This document shows positions 14,636 through 24,600 of a stretch of DNA of 64,000 nt, one piece after another. The position numbers and the translations under genes are program-made. The notes under the pieces were generated by a model, which saw nothing but the letters and a program-made list of their open reading frames with translations, was not told the origin of the DNA and ran no database searches. The DNA comes from Hydrogenophilaceae bacterium. Its GTDB lineage: Bacteria; Pseudomonadota; Gammaproteobacteria; Burkholderiales; Thiobacillaceae. The stretch is from NCBI GenBank assembly GCA_024709485.1, contig JANJWO010000009.1:1-64000 (forward strand), given 5' to 3'. How positions within the stretch are numbered: position 1 is the first letter of the stretch; each line of letters starts with the position of its first letter.

Positions 14636-17083
14636 TCAGCCATCATCCCCGCCTTCGCCATTTTGCGCTTCGTCGTTGCCGGAGGCGCGCGTCTCGATCT
14701 TCATGGCATAGATGCGGCGCAATTCCGCCAGATAGGCCAGGCGCTCGGCGACCAGGGCGTTGATGCTGCCTGCGGGCAGATAGCCCTCGGCATCGGGAAC
14801 ACCGGCCTCTAGGCCGGTCAGCAATTCCATGGCCTCGTCCACGGTTTCCACCGCATAGATGTGGAAGCGCCCGGCGGCGGCGGCGTCCACCACCTCCTGG
14901 CGCAACATGAGGTGTTCGACATTGGCGGCGGGGATGATCACGCCTTGTTGCCCGCCGAGGCCGCGCTTGTTGCAGATGTCGAAATAGCCTTCGATCTTGT
15001 CGTTCACCGCGCCGATCGCCTGGACGCGGCCGAACTGATCCACCGAGCCGGTGACGGCCAGCGCCTGCCGGATGGGCACATCGGCCAGAGATGACAGCAG
15101 CGCGCACAACTCGGCCACCGAGGCGCTGTCGCCCTCGACCTGCCCATAGGTCTGTTCGAAGACCAGGCTGGCGGACAGCGACAAGGGCTGCTCAGCGGCA
15201 TGGCGCGAGGAAAGGAAAGAGGCCAGGATCATGACCCCCTTGGAGTGGATCGATCCGCCGAGCTTGGCCTCGCGCTGGATGTCGATCAGCTCGCCCTCGC
15301 CGAGGCGGGTGCTGGCGGTGACCCGCGAAGGCTGGGCGAAGGCGAAGTCGCCCAGCAGAAAAACCGACAGCGCGTTGATCTGGCCGACCTTCTCGCCCTC
15401 GGTGTCGATGTGCAGGATGCCGCGCATGATGGCTTCCTGAGTGCGATCGCGCAAACGGTCGACGCGCGCGATCTGGGCCTGGATCGCGCGCTCCACATCC
15501 TTGCGCGCGACCACCTGCCTGCCCTCCTGCACCGCCCAGTAATTGGCTTCGCGTACCAGGTCGGAGAGGCTTTCCATGTGCGTGGAAAGCTTTCTGGCGT
15601 CCTCGGCGCGGCGCGAGCAGTATTCGATCGCGCGCGCGACGGCGCCGCGGTCGAAGGGGTGAAGCTTTTCGCGCCGCGCCAGCGTGCCGATCAGGCGGGC
15701 ATACAGGAGATCGTTGTCGGCGCTGCGCTCGACCTCGTCCTCAAAGTCGGCCACCACTTTGAACAGCTCCGAGAACTCCGTATCGAACTCGGCCAGCAGG
15801 TAATACAGCCTGCGGTTGCCCAGCAGGATCACCTTGACTTCCAACGGCATCGATTCCGGCTCCAGCGAAACCGTGCTCACCAGGCTGTACATCTGCCCCA
15901 GCGACTCGATGCGGATTTCGCGCGTGGCCAGCGCGCGCTTCAACGCCTCCCAGGAAAGCGGCTGGCTCAGCAGCTTGATGGCATCCAGCAGCAGATAGCC
16001 GCCGTTGGCCTGATGCAGCGCACCGGGCTTGATCAGGAGGAAGTTGGTGACCAGCGCGCCGAACTGGGAGATGTGCTCGACCCGCCCCATCAGATTCTGG
16101 AAGCTGGGATGCTCCTCATAGACCACCGGAGCTGACTCCCCCGCATCCCGCCCCACCAGCAGGTTGACCAGATAGCGGTTGAAATTGGGCTGCTCGCCGC
16201 TGAGGATGGCGAGCCCGGACGGAGCTTCCTTGGGCTTGCGGAACGCGTCCATGCTTACGATGACGTCTTCCTGCACCTCGCTCAGATAGCTGGTGACGTC
16301 GGGAAATGCGGCGTAATCGCCGCGCAAGGCATCGATCAGGTGGCCGACGGCGAACAGCACCATCTCTTCGTTGAGCTTGCGCACGCGCTCGATGCGTTCG
16401 CGCCGCCATTGGTGCACCTGGCGGATGACCTTTTCCAACTGCGCCTGCAGATCGTTGACCTCGCCTTCGATCCCGGCTTTTTCCTCATCGGACAGCTTGT
16501 CGTAAGCCTCCGGGCTCATGACCTCGCCGCCCCTGGCCGGGGCGAAGGAAAAGCCGTTCGGGGTGCGCAACAGCGCGATGCCACGCTTGCCGGCGTCGTC
16601 CCCCACCTTGCCGAAGGCGCGGCTCTGGCGCGCCTCGTATTCCTCGTCGATCTGGCCCAGGCGGCGACGGTATTCCTCCCCTTCGAAGACGGCGGGTATC
16701 GTGGCCTGCAGTTCGGCCAGCAATTGCTGCATGTCCGCCTGCAGCCGCGCCCCCATGCCGGCGGGCAGCCGGAGGGCGCGCGGCTTGTGCGGCTGGCTGA
16801 AATTGTTGACATAGCACCAATCGGCGGGTTTGGCCTCGCCCGGCACCTGCTGTTCGAGCAGTTGGTGGACCAGGAAGCGCTTGCCGATGCCGGCCGGCCC
16901 CATGACGTAGAGGTTGTAGCCGGCATGCCGCATGCCGATGCCGAACCGCGCGGCATCGATCGCGCGCATCTGCCCGACGGCTTCGCTCAGGTCTTCGAGC
17001 TCGGCGGTGGTTTCGAACCCGAAACGCTCGGCTTCGCAGGCGTGGCAAAGACGGTCCGGTGAAAGCGGCTGGATTGAAGGCAT
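14636..17083 (-). CDS. LonH/YcbZ-type ATP-dependent protease
   Basis: An 815-residue Lon-family (S16) protease without the classical Lon N-domain. The P-loop is atypical (GPAGIGKRFLV near residue 63), followed by AAA modules with a large helical insertion at about residues 160-260. The proteolytic domain is C-terminal: catalytic Ser in EGDSASVAELCALL and Lys in AVNDKIEGYFDIC, with IPAANVEHLML after it. Both catalytic residues are present, so it should be active. It stands alone between the lipoprotein gene and the divergent acidic-protein gene. Confident family call; the substrates are unknown. Confidence 0.93.
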   Translation of the reverse strand: MPSIQPLSPDRLCHACEAERFGFETTAELEDLSEAVGQMRAIDAARFGIGMRHAGYNLYVMGPAGIGKRFLVHQLLEQQVPGEAKPADWCYVNNFSQPHKPRALRLPAGMGARLQADMQQLLAELQATIPAVFEGEEYRRRLGQIDEEYEARQSRAFGKVGDDAGKRGIALLRTPNGFSFAPARGGEVMSPEAYDKLSDEEKAGIEGEVNDLQAQLEKVIRQVHQWRRERIERVRKLNEEMVLFAVGHLIDALRGDYAAFPDVTSYLSEVQEDVIVSMDAFRKPKEAPSGLAILSGEQPNFNRYLVNLLVGRDAGESAPVVYEEHPSFQNLMGRVEHISQFGALVTNFLLIKPGALHQANGGYLLLDAIKLLSQPLSWEALKRALATREIRIESLGQMYSLVSTVSLEPESMPLEVKVILLGNRRLYYLLAEFDTEFSELFKVVADFEDEVERSADNDLLYARLIGTLARREKLHPFDRGAVARAIEYCSRRAEDARKLSTHMESLSDLVREANYWAVQEGRQVVARKDVERAIQAQIARVDRLRDRTQEAIMRGILHIDTEGEKVGQINALSVFLLGDFAFAQPSRVTASTRLGEGELIDIQREAKLGGSIHSKGVMILASFLSSRHAAEQPLSLSASLVFEQTYGQVEGDSASVAELCALLSSLADVPIRQALAVTGSVDQFGRVQAIGAVNDKIEGYFDICNKRGLGGQQGVIIPAANVEHLMLRQEVVDAAAAGRFHIYAVETVDEAMELLTGLEAGVPDAEGYLPAGSINALVAERLAYLAELRRIYAMKIETRASGNDEAQNGEGGDDG

Positions 17084-17229
17084 GTTTTTTTCGCGTGCTC
17101 CCAGGATCAGGATGGTCGGGCAGGGCCCGAGCGTCGTCTGCTATATATTAAAAATAGATAGCGGGATCGAAAAAGCATCATCAAAGCATCATCGGCTTTT
17201 ATGCCGCGCGCGAGAGACAGGGTAACGCC

Positions 17230-17730
17230 ATGATCCACCACCCCATTGATGTCGCCAGCAGGGTCAGCCCCAGGCTGTCGGAATTGCTCAGGAGCCGAGT
17301 CAACGATCCCGACTGCGAGCAGCCCATCACGCTCGTCATGGTCCGGCGCTTCCTGGCCGGGCTGCTGCCTGTCGATTTCAGGGAAGCCGAACGGCTGCAT
17401 CACTTCGATATCGACGCTTCGCTACTCGACGAGATGGATGCCCTGATCGAGGAATACGGCGAGACCGCGCTTGCCGTGGATTTCGTGCAGGCCAGCGCCA
17501 GCGAGCAGTTGTCGCGCGTGATCGAGACCCTGGTCAACGATGAAAACCGCGAACACCCGCCCACGCTGTCTGCGGTGAAGGATGCCATCGTTTCCGGCCT
17601 GGGCGTGAGGCTGGTCGGCGAAGGGGTGCTGGATGAGGATGAGGACGACACCCTGCTGTCCGAGATCGAGGCGCTGATCGAGCAGTTCGGCGCCGACACC
17701 CTGGCCGAGGATTATCTGCGCTACGAATAG
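17230..17730 (+). CDS. Acidic conserved protein of unknown function
   Basis: A 166-residue soluble acidic protein made of two similar halves: DASLLDEMDALIEEYGETAL near residues 60-80 and DTLLSEIEALIEQFGADTLA near 140-160. The internal duplication suggests an all-helical dimer-like fold. No catalytic motif is visible. It is divergent from the LonH-type protease (147-base gap) and followed by the BCAM0308-like gene, which hints at a shared stress regulon. The start is supported by codon use from the first residue, though the ribosome site (ACAGGGTAAC) is weak. Confidence 0.75.
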   Translation: MIHHPIDVASRVSPRLSELLRSRVNDPDCEQPITLVMVRRFLAGLLPVDFREAERLHHFDIDASLLDEMDALIEEYGETALAVDFVQASASEQLSRVIETLVNDENREHPPTLSAVKDAIVSGLGVRLVGEGVLDEDEDDTLLSEIEALIEQFGADTLAEDYLRYE

Positions 17731-17818
17731 GCGCGGACCGGATTGGCGGCGTGCAGGCGAAGCCGCCTCGCTCGATGGAAAAACCTCGGATGTCTGAAAA
17801 ACCGGAAAGGAGGCCGAA

Positions 17819-18313
17819 ATGAAAACCCGGTTTGCTGGTTTTACGCCCGTACGGCACGATCGCCTGCTGCAAGAATTCAGGCATGACCCCTATCAGGCCA
17901 GGCACAAGCCGCATGAGCCCACGGTCTGCCCGCAATGCGGCGCCGTGTTCCACGATGGCCATTGGCAATGGCTGCCCAAACCCGCAGGCGCGCACGAGGC
18001 CATGTGCCCGGCCTGCCAGCGCATTCACGACGAATTCCCGGCCGGCTACGTGACGATCGGCGGCGCTTTCTTCAAGGATCACCGCGAGGAGCTGCTGCAT
18101 CTGGTGAGGCACGAGGAAGCCAGGGCCAGGGCCGAACACCCCCTCAAGCGGATCATGGGCATCGAGGACCGCGAAGACGGCGTGCTCGTCACCACCACCG
18201 ACATCCACCTCGCGCGCGGCATTGGCGAAGCCTTGCACCACGCCTATCAGGGCGAACTGGAATTCCACTACAACGAACAGGAAAACCTGCTGCGGGTCGT
18301 GTGGGAGCGCTAG
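17819..18313 (+). CDS. BCAM0308-family zinc-ribbon protein
   Basis: A 164-residue cytoplasmic protein with a zinc ribbon built from CPQCG (residues 38-42) and CPAC (62-65), then an alpha/beta part ending YNEQENLLRVVWER. It matches the family named after Burkholderia cenocepacia BCAM0308, a gene in the low-oxygen-activated locus. The ribbon resembles ribosome-export factor NMD3, but function is unproven. AAAGGAGG lies nine bases before the ATG, one of the strongest ribosome sites in the window, pointing to high expression. Confidence 0.85.
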   Translation: MKTRFAGFTPVRHDRLLQEFRHDPYQARHKPHEPTVCPQCGAVFHDGHWQWLPKPAGAHEAMCPACQRIHDEFPAGYVTIGGAFFKDHREELLHLVRHEEARARAEHPLKRIMGIEDREDGVLVTTTDIHLARGIGEALHHAYQGELEFHYNEQENLLRVVWER

Positions 18314-18334
18314 GGCTTTGCAGCGCCGGCCGCC

Positions 18335-18724
18335 TCAGGCGCCGTGCCGGCTCAGCCACTCCTCGATTTCCTTGAACGAATGCTTGCCGAAGTTCGGCAG
18401 CTGCCTGGGGATGATTCCGCTGTCCACCAGTTCACGAACCTGTTGCGGCGAGGGAAAGCCATCGAGGCGCCTGGAATGAGCGCCGCTGGACAGTTCGGAC
18501 ATGATGCGGTTTCTCGTGCGGGTGCTGAGCGAGAACCAGGGGATGCTGTCGTATTCCCGCTCCTGCTCCCGCAGCCTTCTTGCGCCGAGGACCAGCTGCC
18601 GCGCGCGCTCCAGGCTGACGTTGAGCGCAATGCCGATCTGCCGGAAAGTCAGCCCTTCGTTGCGCAGCCGCTCGGCAATCTCGCAGCGCTTGTCCGTGTC
18701 CCCCTTTGCGCACGACTGCGGCAT
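18335..18724 (-). CDS. Small regulator-like protein: HTH plus RNA-polymerase alpha-CTD-like domain
   Basis: A 129-residue basic protein of two parts. Residues 13-50 resemble a sigma-region-4 helix-turn-helix (CEIAERLRNEGLTFRQIGIA, then NVSLERARQLV). Residues 63-127 resemble the RNA polymerase alpha C-terminal domain: FSLSTRTRNRIMSEL, then LVDSGIIPRQLPNFGKHSFKE, the helix-hairpin-helix that in RpoA contacts UP-element DNA. Both parts are DNA-binding folds. It is divergent from the Fur-family gene with 48 bases between them. The ATG at 18724 is the first that avoids reading far into the Fur gene. Function not established; a transcription factor is the natural reading. Confidence 0.75.
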   Translation of the reverse strand: MPQSCAKGDTDKRCEIAERLRNEGLTFRQIGIALNVSLERARQLVLGARRLREQEREYDSIPWFSLSTRTRNRIMSELSSGAHSRRLDGFPSPQQVRELVDSGIIPRQLPNFGKHSFKEIEEWLSRHGA

Positions 18725-18772
18725 GCCGGGATGTAGGCTAGAATTTCGACTGTCTCCGCATTGCTTCATGCC

Positions 18773-19186
18773 ATGTCCCCCGAAGCCGAAAAACTCATCA
18801 AAATACATGGGCGCGCCACCCAGGCGCGCATTTCCATACTTGAACTGCTGCTGCGCGCAAGCCATGCGCTGAGCCATGCGGAAATAGAGTCGGCGCTGCT
18901 TTCCTCGGACCAGCAGATCGATCGCGTGACGATCTACCGAGTGCTGGAGTGGCTGGTCGAAAAGAACGTCGCCCACAAAATTCCCGGCAAGGACCGGACC
19001 TGGCGGTACAGCGCGGCCTATCAGGAAACGCATCACCATGTCCACTTCCACTGCACGCAGTGCGACCAGACCGTGTGCCTGTCCAGCACCAAGCCGGACC
19101 TGATCCGGCTGCCCAAGGGCTACCAGTTCGAGGAATCCATGCTCGTCATCGAGGGCATCTGCCCCCGCTGCAGCAGCCGGATGTGA
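18773..19186 (+). CDS. Fur-family metal-dependent transcriptional repressor
   Basis: A 137-residue Fur-superfamily regulator. N-terminal winged helix (ARISILELLLRASHALSHAE, VTIYRVLEWLVEKNVAHKI), then the dimerisation domain with the His-rich sensing site HHHVHFHCTQCD and two CxxC structural zinc pairs (CTQC and CPRC). Without close comparison Fur, Zur and PerR cannot be separated; the short length and two CxxC pairs are compatible with Zur. The ATG at 18773 gives the normal N-terminus; an earlier TTG at 18761 adds four residues. It is divergent from the alpha-CTD-like gene. Confidence 0.88.
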   Translation: MSPEAEKLIKIHGRATQARISILELLLRASHALSHAEIESALLSSDQQIDRVTIYRVLEWLVEKNVAHKIPGKDRTWRYSAAYQETHHHVHFHCTQCDQTVCLSSTKPDLIRLPKGYQFEESMLVIEGICPRCSSRM

Positions 19187-19248
19187 GGCGGCGGCTCGCG
19201 CCCCTCCTTGCCTTCGATCCTGAGTGTCGCCTGCTGGCAGGATAATAA

Positions 19249-19280
19249 TGCAATGCAGTTGCATATGCAACTGCATTGCA
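19249..19280. repeat. Perfect 32-base palindrome between convergent genes
   Basis: The half TGCAATGCAGTTGCAT is followed at once by its exact reverse complement, with no spacer or mismatch. It lies 63 bases after the Fur-family stop codon and 47 bases before the end of malQ. On the minus strand it is followed by TTATTAT, so it could weakly end malQ transcription, but the spacer-less form suits a protein operator (or a cruciform) better. Confidence 0.9.
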
Positions 19281-19326
19281 ACAAGTTGCGCGGTGTATCC
19301 GCGCGCACGGAAAGCGCGACCGGACC

Positions 19327-21573
19327 CTAGGGGCGGTCGCGCCGCAGCGCCTGGACGACGCCTTGCAGCCAGGGGTGGTGGCGCCAATCCTCAAGCTCGG
19401 CGGGCAACTTGAGGCGCCAATCGGGATAGACCGCTTCGGTGGTGCCCGGCAGATTGGGCTGCTCGGCGACGCCCAGGGCGTCTTCCATCTGCAGCAGCAG
19501 CAGCTTGGCCGGCGAGCGCGCGAGATAGGCATAGACTGCCCGCGCCAGCTCGGCTGTCATGGCCGGGAACGACTCCGGCAGCGTACTGCCGCCGGCAGGC
19601 AGCAAGCCTTCCTGTTCCAGGGCTTGCAGCAAATGCGGACGGTCGGCCGCGCGCGCCGCGATCTGGCGGTCGCGGACTTCATCGGACGGGAACAGCCCGA
19701 GACGGTCGCGCAGTGAAATATCGAGCCCTTGCCAGAACCCGGCGAGCGTCGGCAGGTCATGGGTGGTGACGGCGGCCGCCGCCTGCAGGGGATAGTCCTG
19801 CGGCGGCTTCATGCGGCCATCTTCCCGGCGCTCGAAATACAGCACCCGCGTTGACAGCACGCCGGCGGGGTGCAGGGCATGGCGCACTTCGTCAGGCACT
19901 GTGCCGAGATCCTCGCCCACCACCAGGCAGCGGTTGCGCTGGCTCTCCAGCGCCAGAATGCCGAGCAGGTCCTCGAAGGGATAGCTGACGTAACAGCCGT
20001 CCACGGCCGTGAACCCGCGCACCACCCAGAACAGCCGGTACAGGCCCATGACATGATCGATGCGCAGCGCGCCGGCGAAACGCATGTTGGCGCGCAACAG
20101 TTCGATGAAGGGTTCGTAGGCCGCATCGCGCAGCCGGTGCGGTATCCACGGCGGCAGCCCCCAGTCCTGGCCCATGAGGTTGATCTCGTCCGGCGGCGCG
20201 CCGGCGCTGGCAGTCAACGCGTAGAGTTCAGGGCGGGTCCAGGTGGCCGCCCCGCCCTCGGCCACGCCGATGGCGAGATCCAGCATGATGCCGATGCCCA
20301 GGCCTCGCTCCCAGGAAGCCTGGCCGGCGGCTTCGAGCTGCAGGCAGGCCTGCCATTGCAGGTATTCGTAAAACTCCACCCGCTCCAGGTTCGCTTCGGC
20401 AAACGCCGCCACTTCGGCCGCGCGATGGTCGCGGTAGGCCTCGGGCCAGGCTGGCCAGCCCCAGGCCGCCCCCTCCGCGGCCTGGAAGTGTTCCTGCAGC
20501 GCCTCGAACTCGGCCAGCTTGCGCAGGCTCGCGCCATGCGCGCCCTGGAAGGCGCGGAACGCCCGGCCGCGCGCGCCGCCCGCTTCGAGATGCCCTTGCC
20601 GGAAATGGCGGTACAGCAGTTCGAGCAGCTCGCGCTTGGCGGCGGCGATGCCGGCGTAATCGACCTGCCCTGATTCCCGCAACGCCCCGAGCCTGTGCCG
20701 AAAGACCTGGCTGGCTGCCATTTCCCGCGCCGCCGCGCATTCGGCGAAGTCGGCGATGGCTTCGACATCCAGATACAGCGTGTTGAACCACACCCGGCTC
20801 GAAGGGCTGTAGGGGCTGGCATGCTCGGGCGCAGCCGGGAACAGGGCGTGCAGCGGGTTGAGCAGCACGGTGGCGGCGCCGGCATCGGCGCAGAACTCGA
20901 CCAAGGCGCGCAAGTCGCTGAAATCGCCCATGCCCCAGTTGTGCGCCGAGCGCACGCCATAAAGCTGGGCGGCGATGCCCCACTTCCTGCCTGCCCCCTG
21001 AATGGCGGGCGGCGTGTAAGAGGCGTGCGGCGCCACGATCAGCGTCATTTCGGCCTGCATGCCGTCGCCGCAATCCACGGCAAGGCGGTGATAGCCGGTT
21101 TCGGCGGGCGGCTCGAACACGAGCAGGCGCCGCACCCGCTCGTCCCCGTCCAACTGGTGGCGCCCGCCCGCTTCCAGACTGGCCGGCACAAACTCTTCAC
21201 CCAGCTCCTGGCCGAATTCGGTGCGCAGGCGCCAGCGGCAGGCGGCCTGGTCGAGCGCAACGGGGAGATTGAGCGGGATGCGGCACGGCCCGGAAAGCTC
21301 GCGCACCACCAGCACCGGCGGCAACAGACGGCGCCACTGCCGGTCTTGGTGCGCGCTCAGTGAAGCTTCCACCGCGGCATCGTCCTCGGCCGACACGTCC
21401 ATGGCGGCGAGGATCGCGCGCTTGGTGCGCTCGCTGGTGGGGTGATGCTCACCCCAGATGGTGTAGTACTCCTGGTGCACGCCGTAAAGGGCGCACAGCC
21501 GATCGAGCGGGTTCAAGCCCTGGTCCCCTGCTTTGTCTGGTTCCTGTGATTCAAGCACATGCCATGCCGTCAT
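19327..21573 (-). CDS. malQ: 4-alpha-glucanotransferase (amylomaltase)
   Basis: A 748-residue GH77 enzyme that moves alpha-1,4-glucan chains between maltodextrins. It has the long bacterial N-terminal extension found in E. coli-type MalQ. Catalytic region: nucleophile Asp in RIDHVMGLYRLFW, acid/base Glu in VVGEDLGTVPDEVR, and transition-state Asp in TTHDLPTLAGFW. The ATG at 21573 has no good ribosome site; an in-frame TTG 60 bases later (LNPLDRLCALYG) has AGGGGAC before it and may be the real start. Together with the glucan phosphorylase at 6647-8335 it suggests glycogen use. It does not share an operon with it. Confidence 0.94.
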   Translation of the reverse strand: MTAWHVLESQEPDKAGDQGLNPLDRLCALYGVHQEYYTIWGEHHPTSERTKRAILAAMDVSAEDDAAVEASLSAHQDRQWRRLLPPVLVVRELSGPCRIPLNLPVALDQAACRWRLRTEFGQELGEEFVPASLEAGGRHQLDGDERVRRLLVFEPPAETGYHRLAVDCGDGMQAEMTLIVAPHASYTPPAIQGAGRKWGIAAQLYGVRSAHNWGMGDFSDLRALVEFCADAGAATVLLNPLHALFPAAPEHASPYSPSSRVWFNTLYLDVEAIADFAECAAAREMAASQVFRHRLGALRESGQVDYAGIAAAKRELLELLYRHFRQGHLEAGGARGRAFRAFQGAHGASLRKLAEFEALQEHFQAAEGAAWGWPAWPEAYRDHRAAEVAAFAEANLERVEFYEYLQWQACLQLEAAGQASWERGLGIGIMLDLAIGVAEGGAATWTRPELYALTASAGAPPDEINLMGQDWGLPPWIPHRLRDAAYEPFIELLRANMRFAGALRIDHVMGLYRLFWVVRGFTAVDGCYVSYPFEDLLGILALESQRNRCLVVGEDLGTVPDEVRHALHPAGVLSTRVLYFERREDGRMKPPQDYPLQAAAAVTTHDLPTLAGFWQGLDISLRDRLGLFPSDEVRDRQIAARAADRPHLLQALEQEGLLPAGGSTLPESFPAMTAELARAVYAYLARSPAKLLLLQMEDALGVAEQPNLPGTTEAVYPDWRLKLPAELEDWRHHPWLQGVVQALRRDRP

Positions 21574-21631
21574 GCATTGCGTGGAGCATGGCCCGGAACC
21601 GTGACAGGCAAAAGTCAGCGGCGTTTCCGGT

Positions 21632-24600
21632 TCAGGCCGCCGCCTCCTGGAAGCGCAGCGCCTCCTGCACGTCCACCGCCACGATGCGCGACACCCCCGG
21701 CTCGTTCATGGTCACGCCGGCCAGATGCTGGGCCATTTCCATGGTGATGCGGTTGTGGGTGATGAACAGGAACTGGGTTTCGGCGGACATGCGCTTGACC
21801 ATTTCCGAATAGCGCACGGTGTTGGCGTCGTCGAGCGGCGCGTCCACTTCGTCCAGCAGACAGAAGGGCGCGGGGTTGAGCTTGAACAGCGCGAACACCA
21901 GGGACAAGGCGGTGAGCGCCTTCTCGCCGCCGGAGAGCAGATGAATGCTGGCGTTCTTCTTGCCCGGCGGCTGGGCGATGATCTGCACCCCGGCGTCGAG
22001 CAGTTCCTCGCCGGTCAGCACCAGCTCGGCACGGCCACCGCCGAAGAACTGCGGGAACAGCTCGCCGAGATTGGCGTTGACGGTGTCGAAGGTGGCCTTC
22101 AGCAGCTCGCGGGTTTCCTGGTCGATTTTCCGGATCGCGGCTTCCAGGGTAGTGGTGGCTTCCAGGAGGTCGGCATGCTGGTTGGCGAGATAGGTGCCGC
22201 GCTCCTGCGCCTCGGTGAGCTCTTCCAGCGCGGCGAGGTTGACCGCGCCCAATGCTGCAACTTCGCCGCTCAAGCGGTTGATTTCGCTCTGCAAAGGCCC
22301 GGCCTTGGGGCCGGCCTGCTCATATTTGACTTTAAGGGCTTCCTGGTCGGCCTGGGCCTGGACGAGGTTTTCCTCGAACTGGGTTTCGGTGAGCAAGAGC
22401 TCCTGATCCTTCAGGCGCAACTGCTCCATGCGCTCGCGCAAGGGATTCAGGCCCTGCTCGCACTGGATGCGGGCTTCGTCCTCGTTCCTCAGGCGGTTGG
22501 TGATTTCCTCCAGGGCGTTGCGTGCCGCGGCCAGCGATTCCTCGCGCGCCACGCGCGCGGCCAGGGCGTGCTGCAGCCCGGTTTCCAGCGGCGCTTCGTC
22601 CAGCCCGAACAGCTCCTGCTGCAATGAGGCGAGCGACTGCGCGGACTGGCTCTTCTCCTCTTCCAGCGCGGCCAGCAGCGTGGTCAGTTCGCCGATCTTG
22701 TTGCTGGCCGTGGTCTCGATGAAACGGGTTTCCTGCAGGCTGCGCTCGGCCTCGCGCTGCATCTCGCGCGCCTCGTGCACGGCGCGGTCGGCGATGTCGC
22801 GCGCCTGGCGCGCCTCGTACACGCGCTCGCGGGCGAAGTCGATCTCGCTGCGATGGTTGTGCAGGCGCTCCTCGGTGGCGACGGCCTCGGCGCGCTCCTC
22901 GACCAGGCTGTTCTCGATGTCGGCCAAATCCGCTTCAATCTGGCTGCGGCGCTGAGTCACGCGCTCGACCGCCTGCTGGAAGCGCACGACCTCCATCTGC
23001 ACGGCCTGGTGGCGGCTTTGCGCCTGGTTGACCTGCTGCCTGAGCTGCTGCGCCGCTTGCTGGGCGGCGGCGTAGGTCGCCTGCGCAGCCCGAAGCGCCG
23101 CTTCCAGTTCGCCTGCACGCAGTTTTTGCACTTCCAGTTGCCGGCCCAGGTTTTCGATGTCGCGGCTGCGCGCGAGCACGCTTTCCACGGCGGTGTGCGG
23201 GCCGTGGAAGGTCACGCTGTGGCGGGTGAACACGTGGCCCTGCGGCGTGACCAGACTCTGCCCGGCCTGCAGTTCATGTTGCCGGCGGCGCGCGTCTTCG
23301 GCGCTGTCCGCGGTCAGCACCCCGGCCAGCCAGTCGTGCACGGCGCCGGGCAGGCTGCCGGCGCGGGCGCCCAGTTTGGCGAGCAGGCTGCCGGCTTGCG
23401 CGGCGCCGCCCGCGCCCGCAGCATCGAACACCGTCATGCGCGCCGGCGGCGCCTCGGCAAACCAGTTTTCGCGCGCGTCCGTTTCCAGCGCCTGCAGGCG
23501 TTCGCGCAGCACGGCTTCCACCGCGGCTTCCCAGCCGGGTTCCACGTCCAGCCGTTGCCAGATGCGGGCGGCAGCGTTCAGATTCTGCTGCGCCAGCCAG
23601 TGGCCGAGCTTTTCGTCGGCCTTGAGGCTTTCCTGCAATTTGCTGAGCGCGCCGAGCTCGGCTTCGAGGCGGTGGGATTCGCGGCGCGCCTCGTCCAGTT
23701 CATGCGCGGCCTGGCTGCGTGCCTGGTCCAGCGCAGGCAGTTCGGAATCGTGGATTTCCAGCTCGACTCTGGCCTGGGCCAGGGTTTCGGCAAGCTCGGC
23801 GAGCTCGGCTTCCTTGGCCGAGAGCGCGGCGGCATCCGGGCGCGGCAGCTGGACGAGCTCGCGGTCGAGGCGTTCCTTGCGCTCCTCCAGCTGCTGGAGG
23901 GTTTTCTTCGCATGGGACAGATGGGCCTCGTCCACCTGGCGGTTCTGTTCCGAATTTGAGAGTTCGCGCTGCGCCTCGCCCACGGCCTGCTGCGCCTGTC
24001 TCAAGGCCTCTTCCTTTTCCGGCAGGTGCTGGCTGGACGCGGCGGTGAGCCTGGCCTCGGCCTGGGCCAGCAGGTCGGCGAGGTTGGCGAGCTTGTCGGT
24101 CTGGCTGTCCTTTTCGGCGGCCGCGGCGGCGATGCGCTCGTTCAGCGACTGGTTGCGGGTTTCCAGCTCGGCCTGCTGGCGCGACAGGCGCTCGCGCGTG
24201 GTGCGCAGGTGGCCCAGCGCCTGCTCGATGCGCGAGACTTCGGACTGCGCCGAGTAGTATTCGCCCTGCAGCACGTTGAAGCCGTCCTGCGCGGCGTAAT
24301 GCTCGTTGCGGGTGGTTTCGAGCTGGGCCTCGATTTCCCTGAGGCGCGCGGTTTCCGCTTCCAGGCGATTGCCGGCTTCGCCGAGATCGCGTGCCAGGCG
24401 CCCGCGCGCGGCCTGGGCGTCGCGCTTTTTCGCGTACCACAGCATGTGCTGCGATGCCGTCAGTTGTTCCTGCAAGGCCTTGTATTGCCTGGCGATTTCG
24501 GCCTGGGCGGCAAGCTTCTCGATCTGCTTGTCGAGCTCCTGGCGGATGTCCTCGACGCGGTTCAAGTTGTCGCGCGCGTCCTTCAAGCGCGCCTCGGTTT

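Noticed and set aside
19249-19280. Rho-independent terminator for the Fur-family gene
   Set aside because: The palindrome has no loop and is not followed by a T-run on the plus strand.
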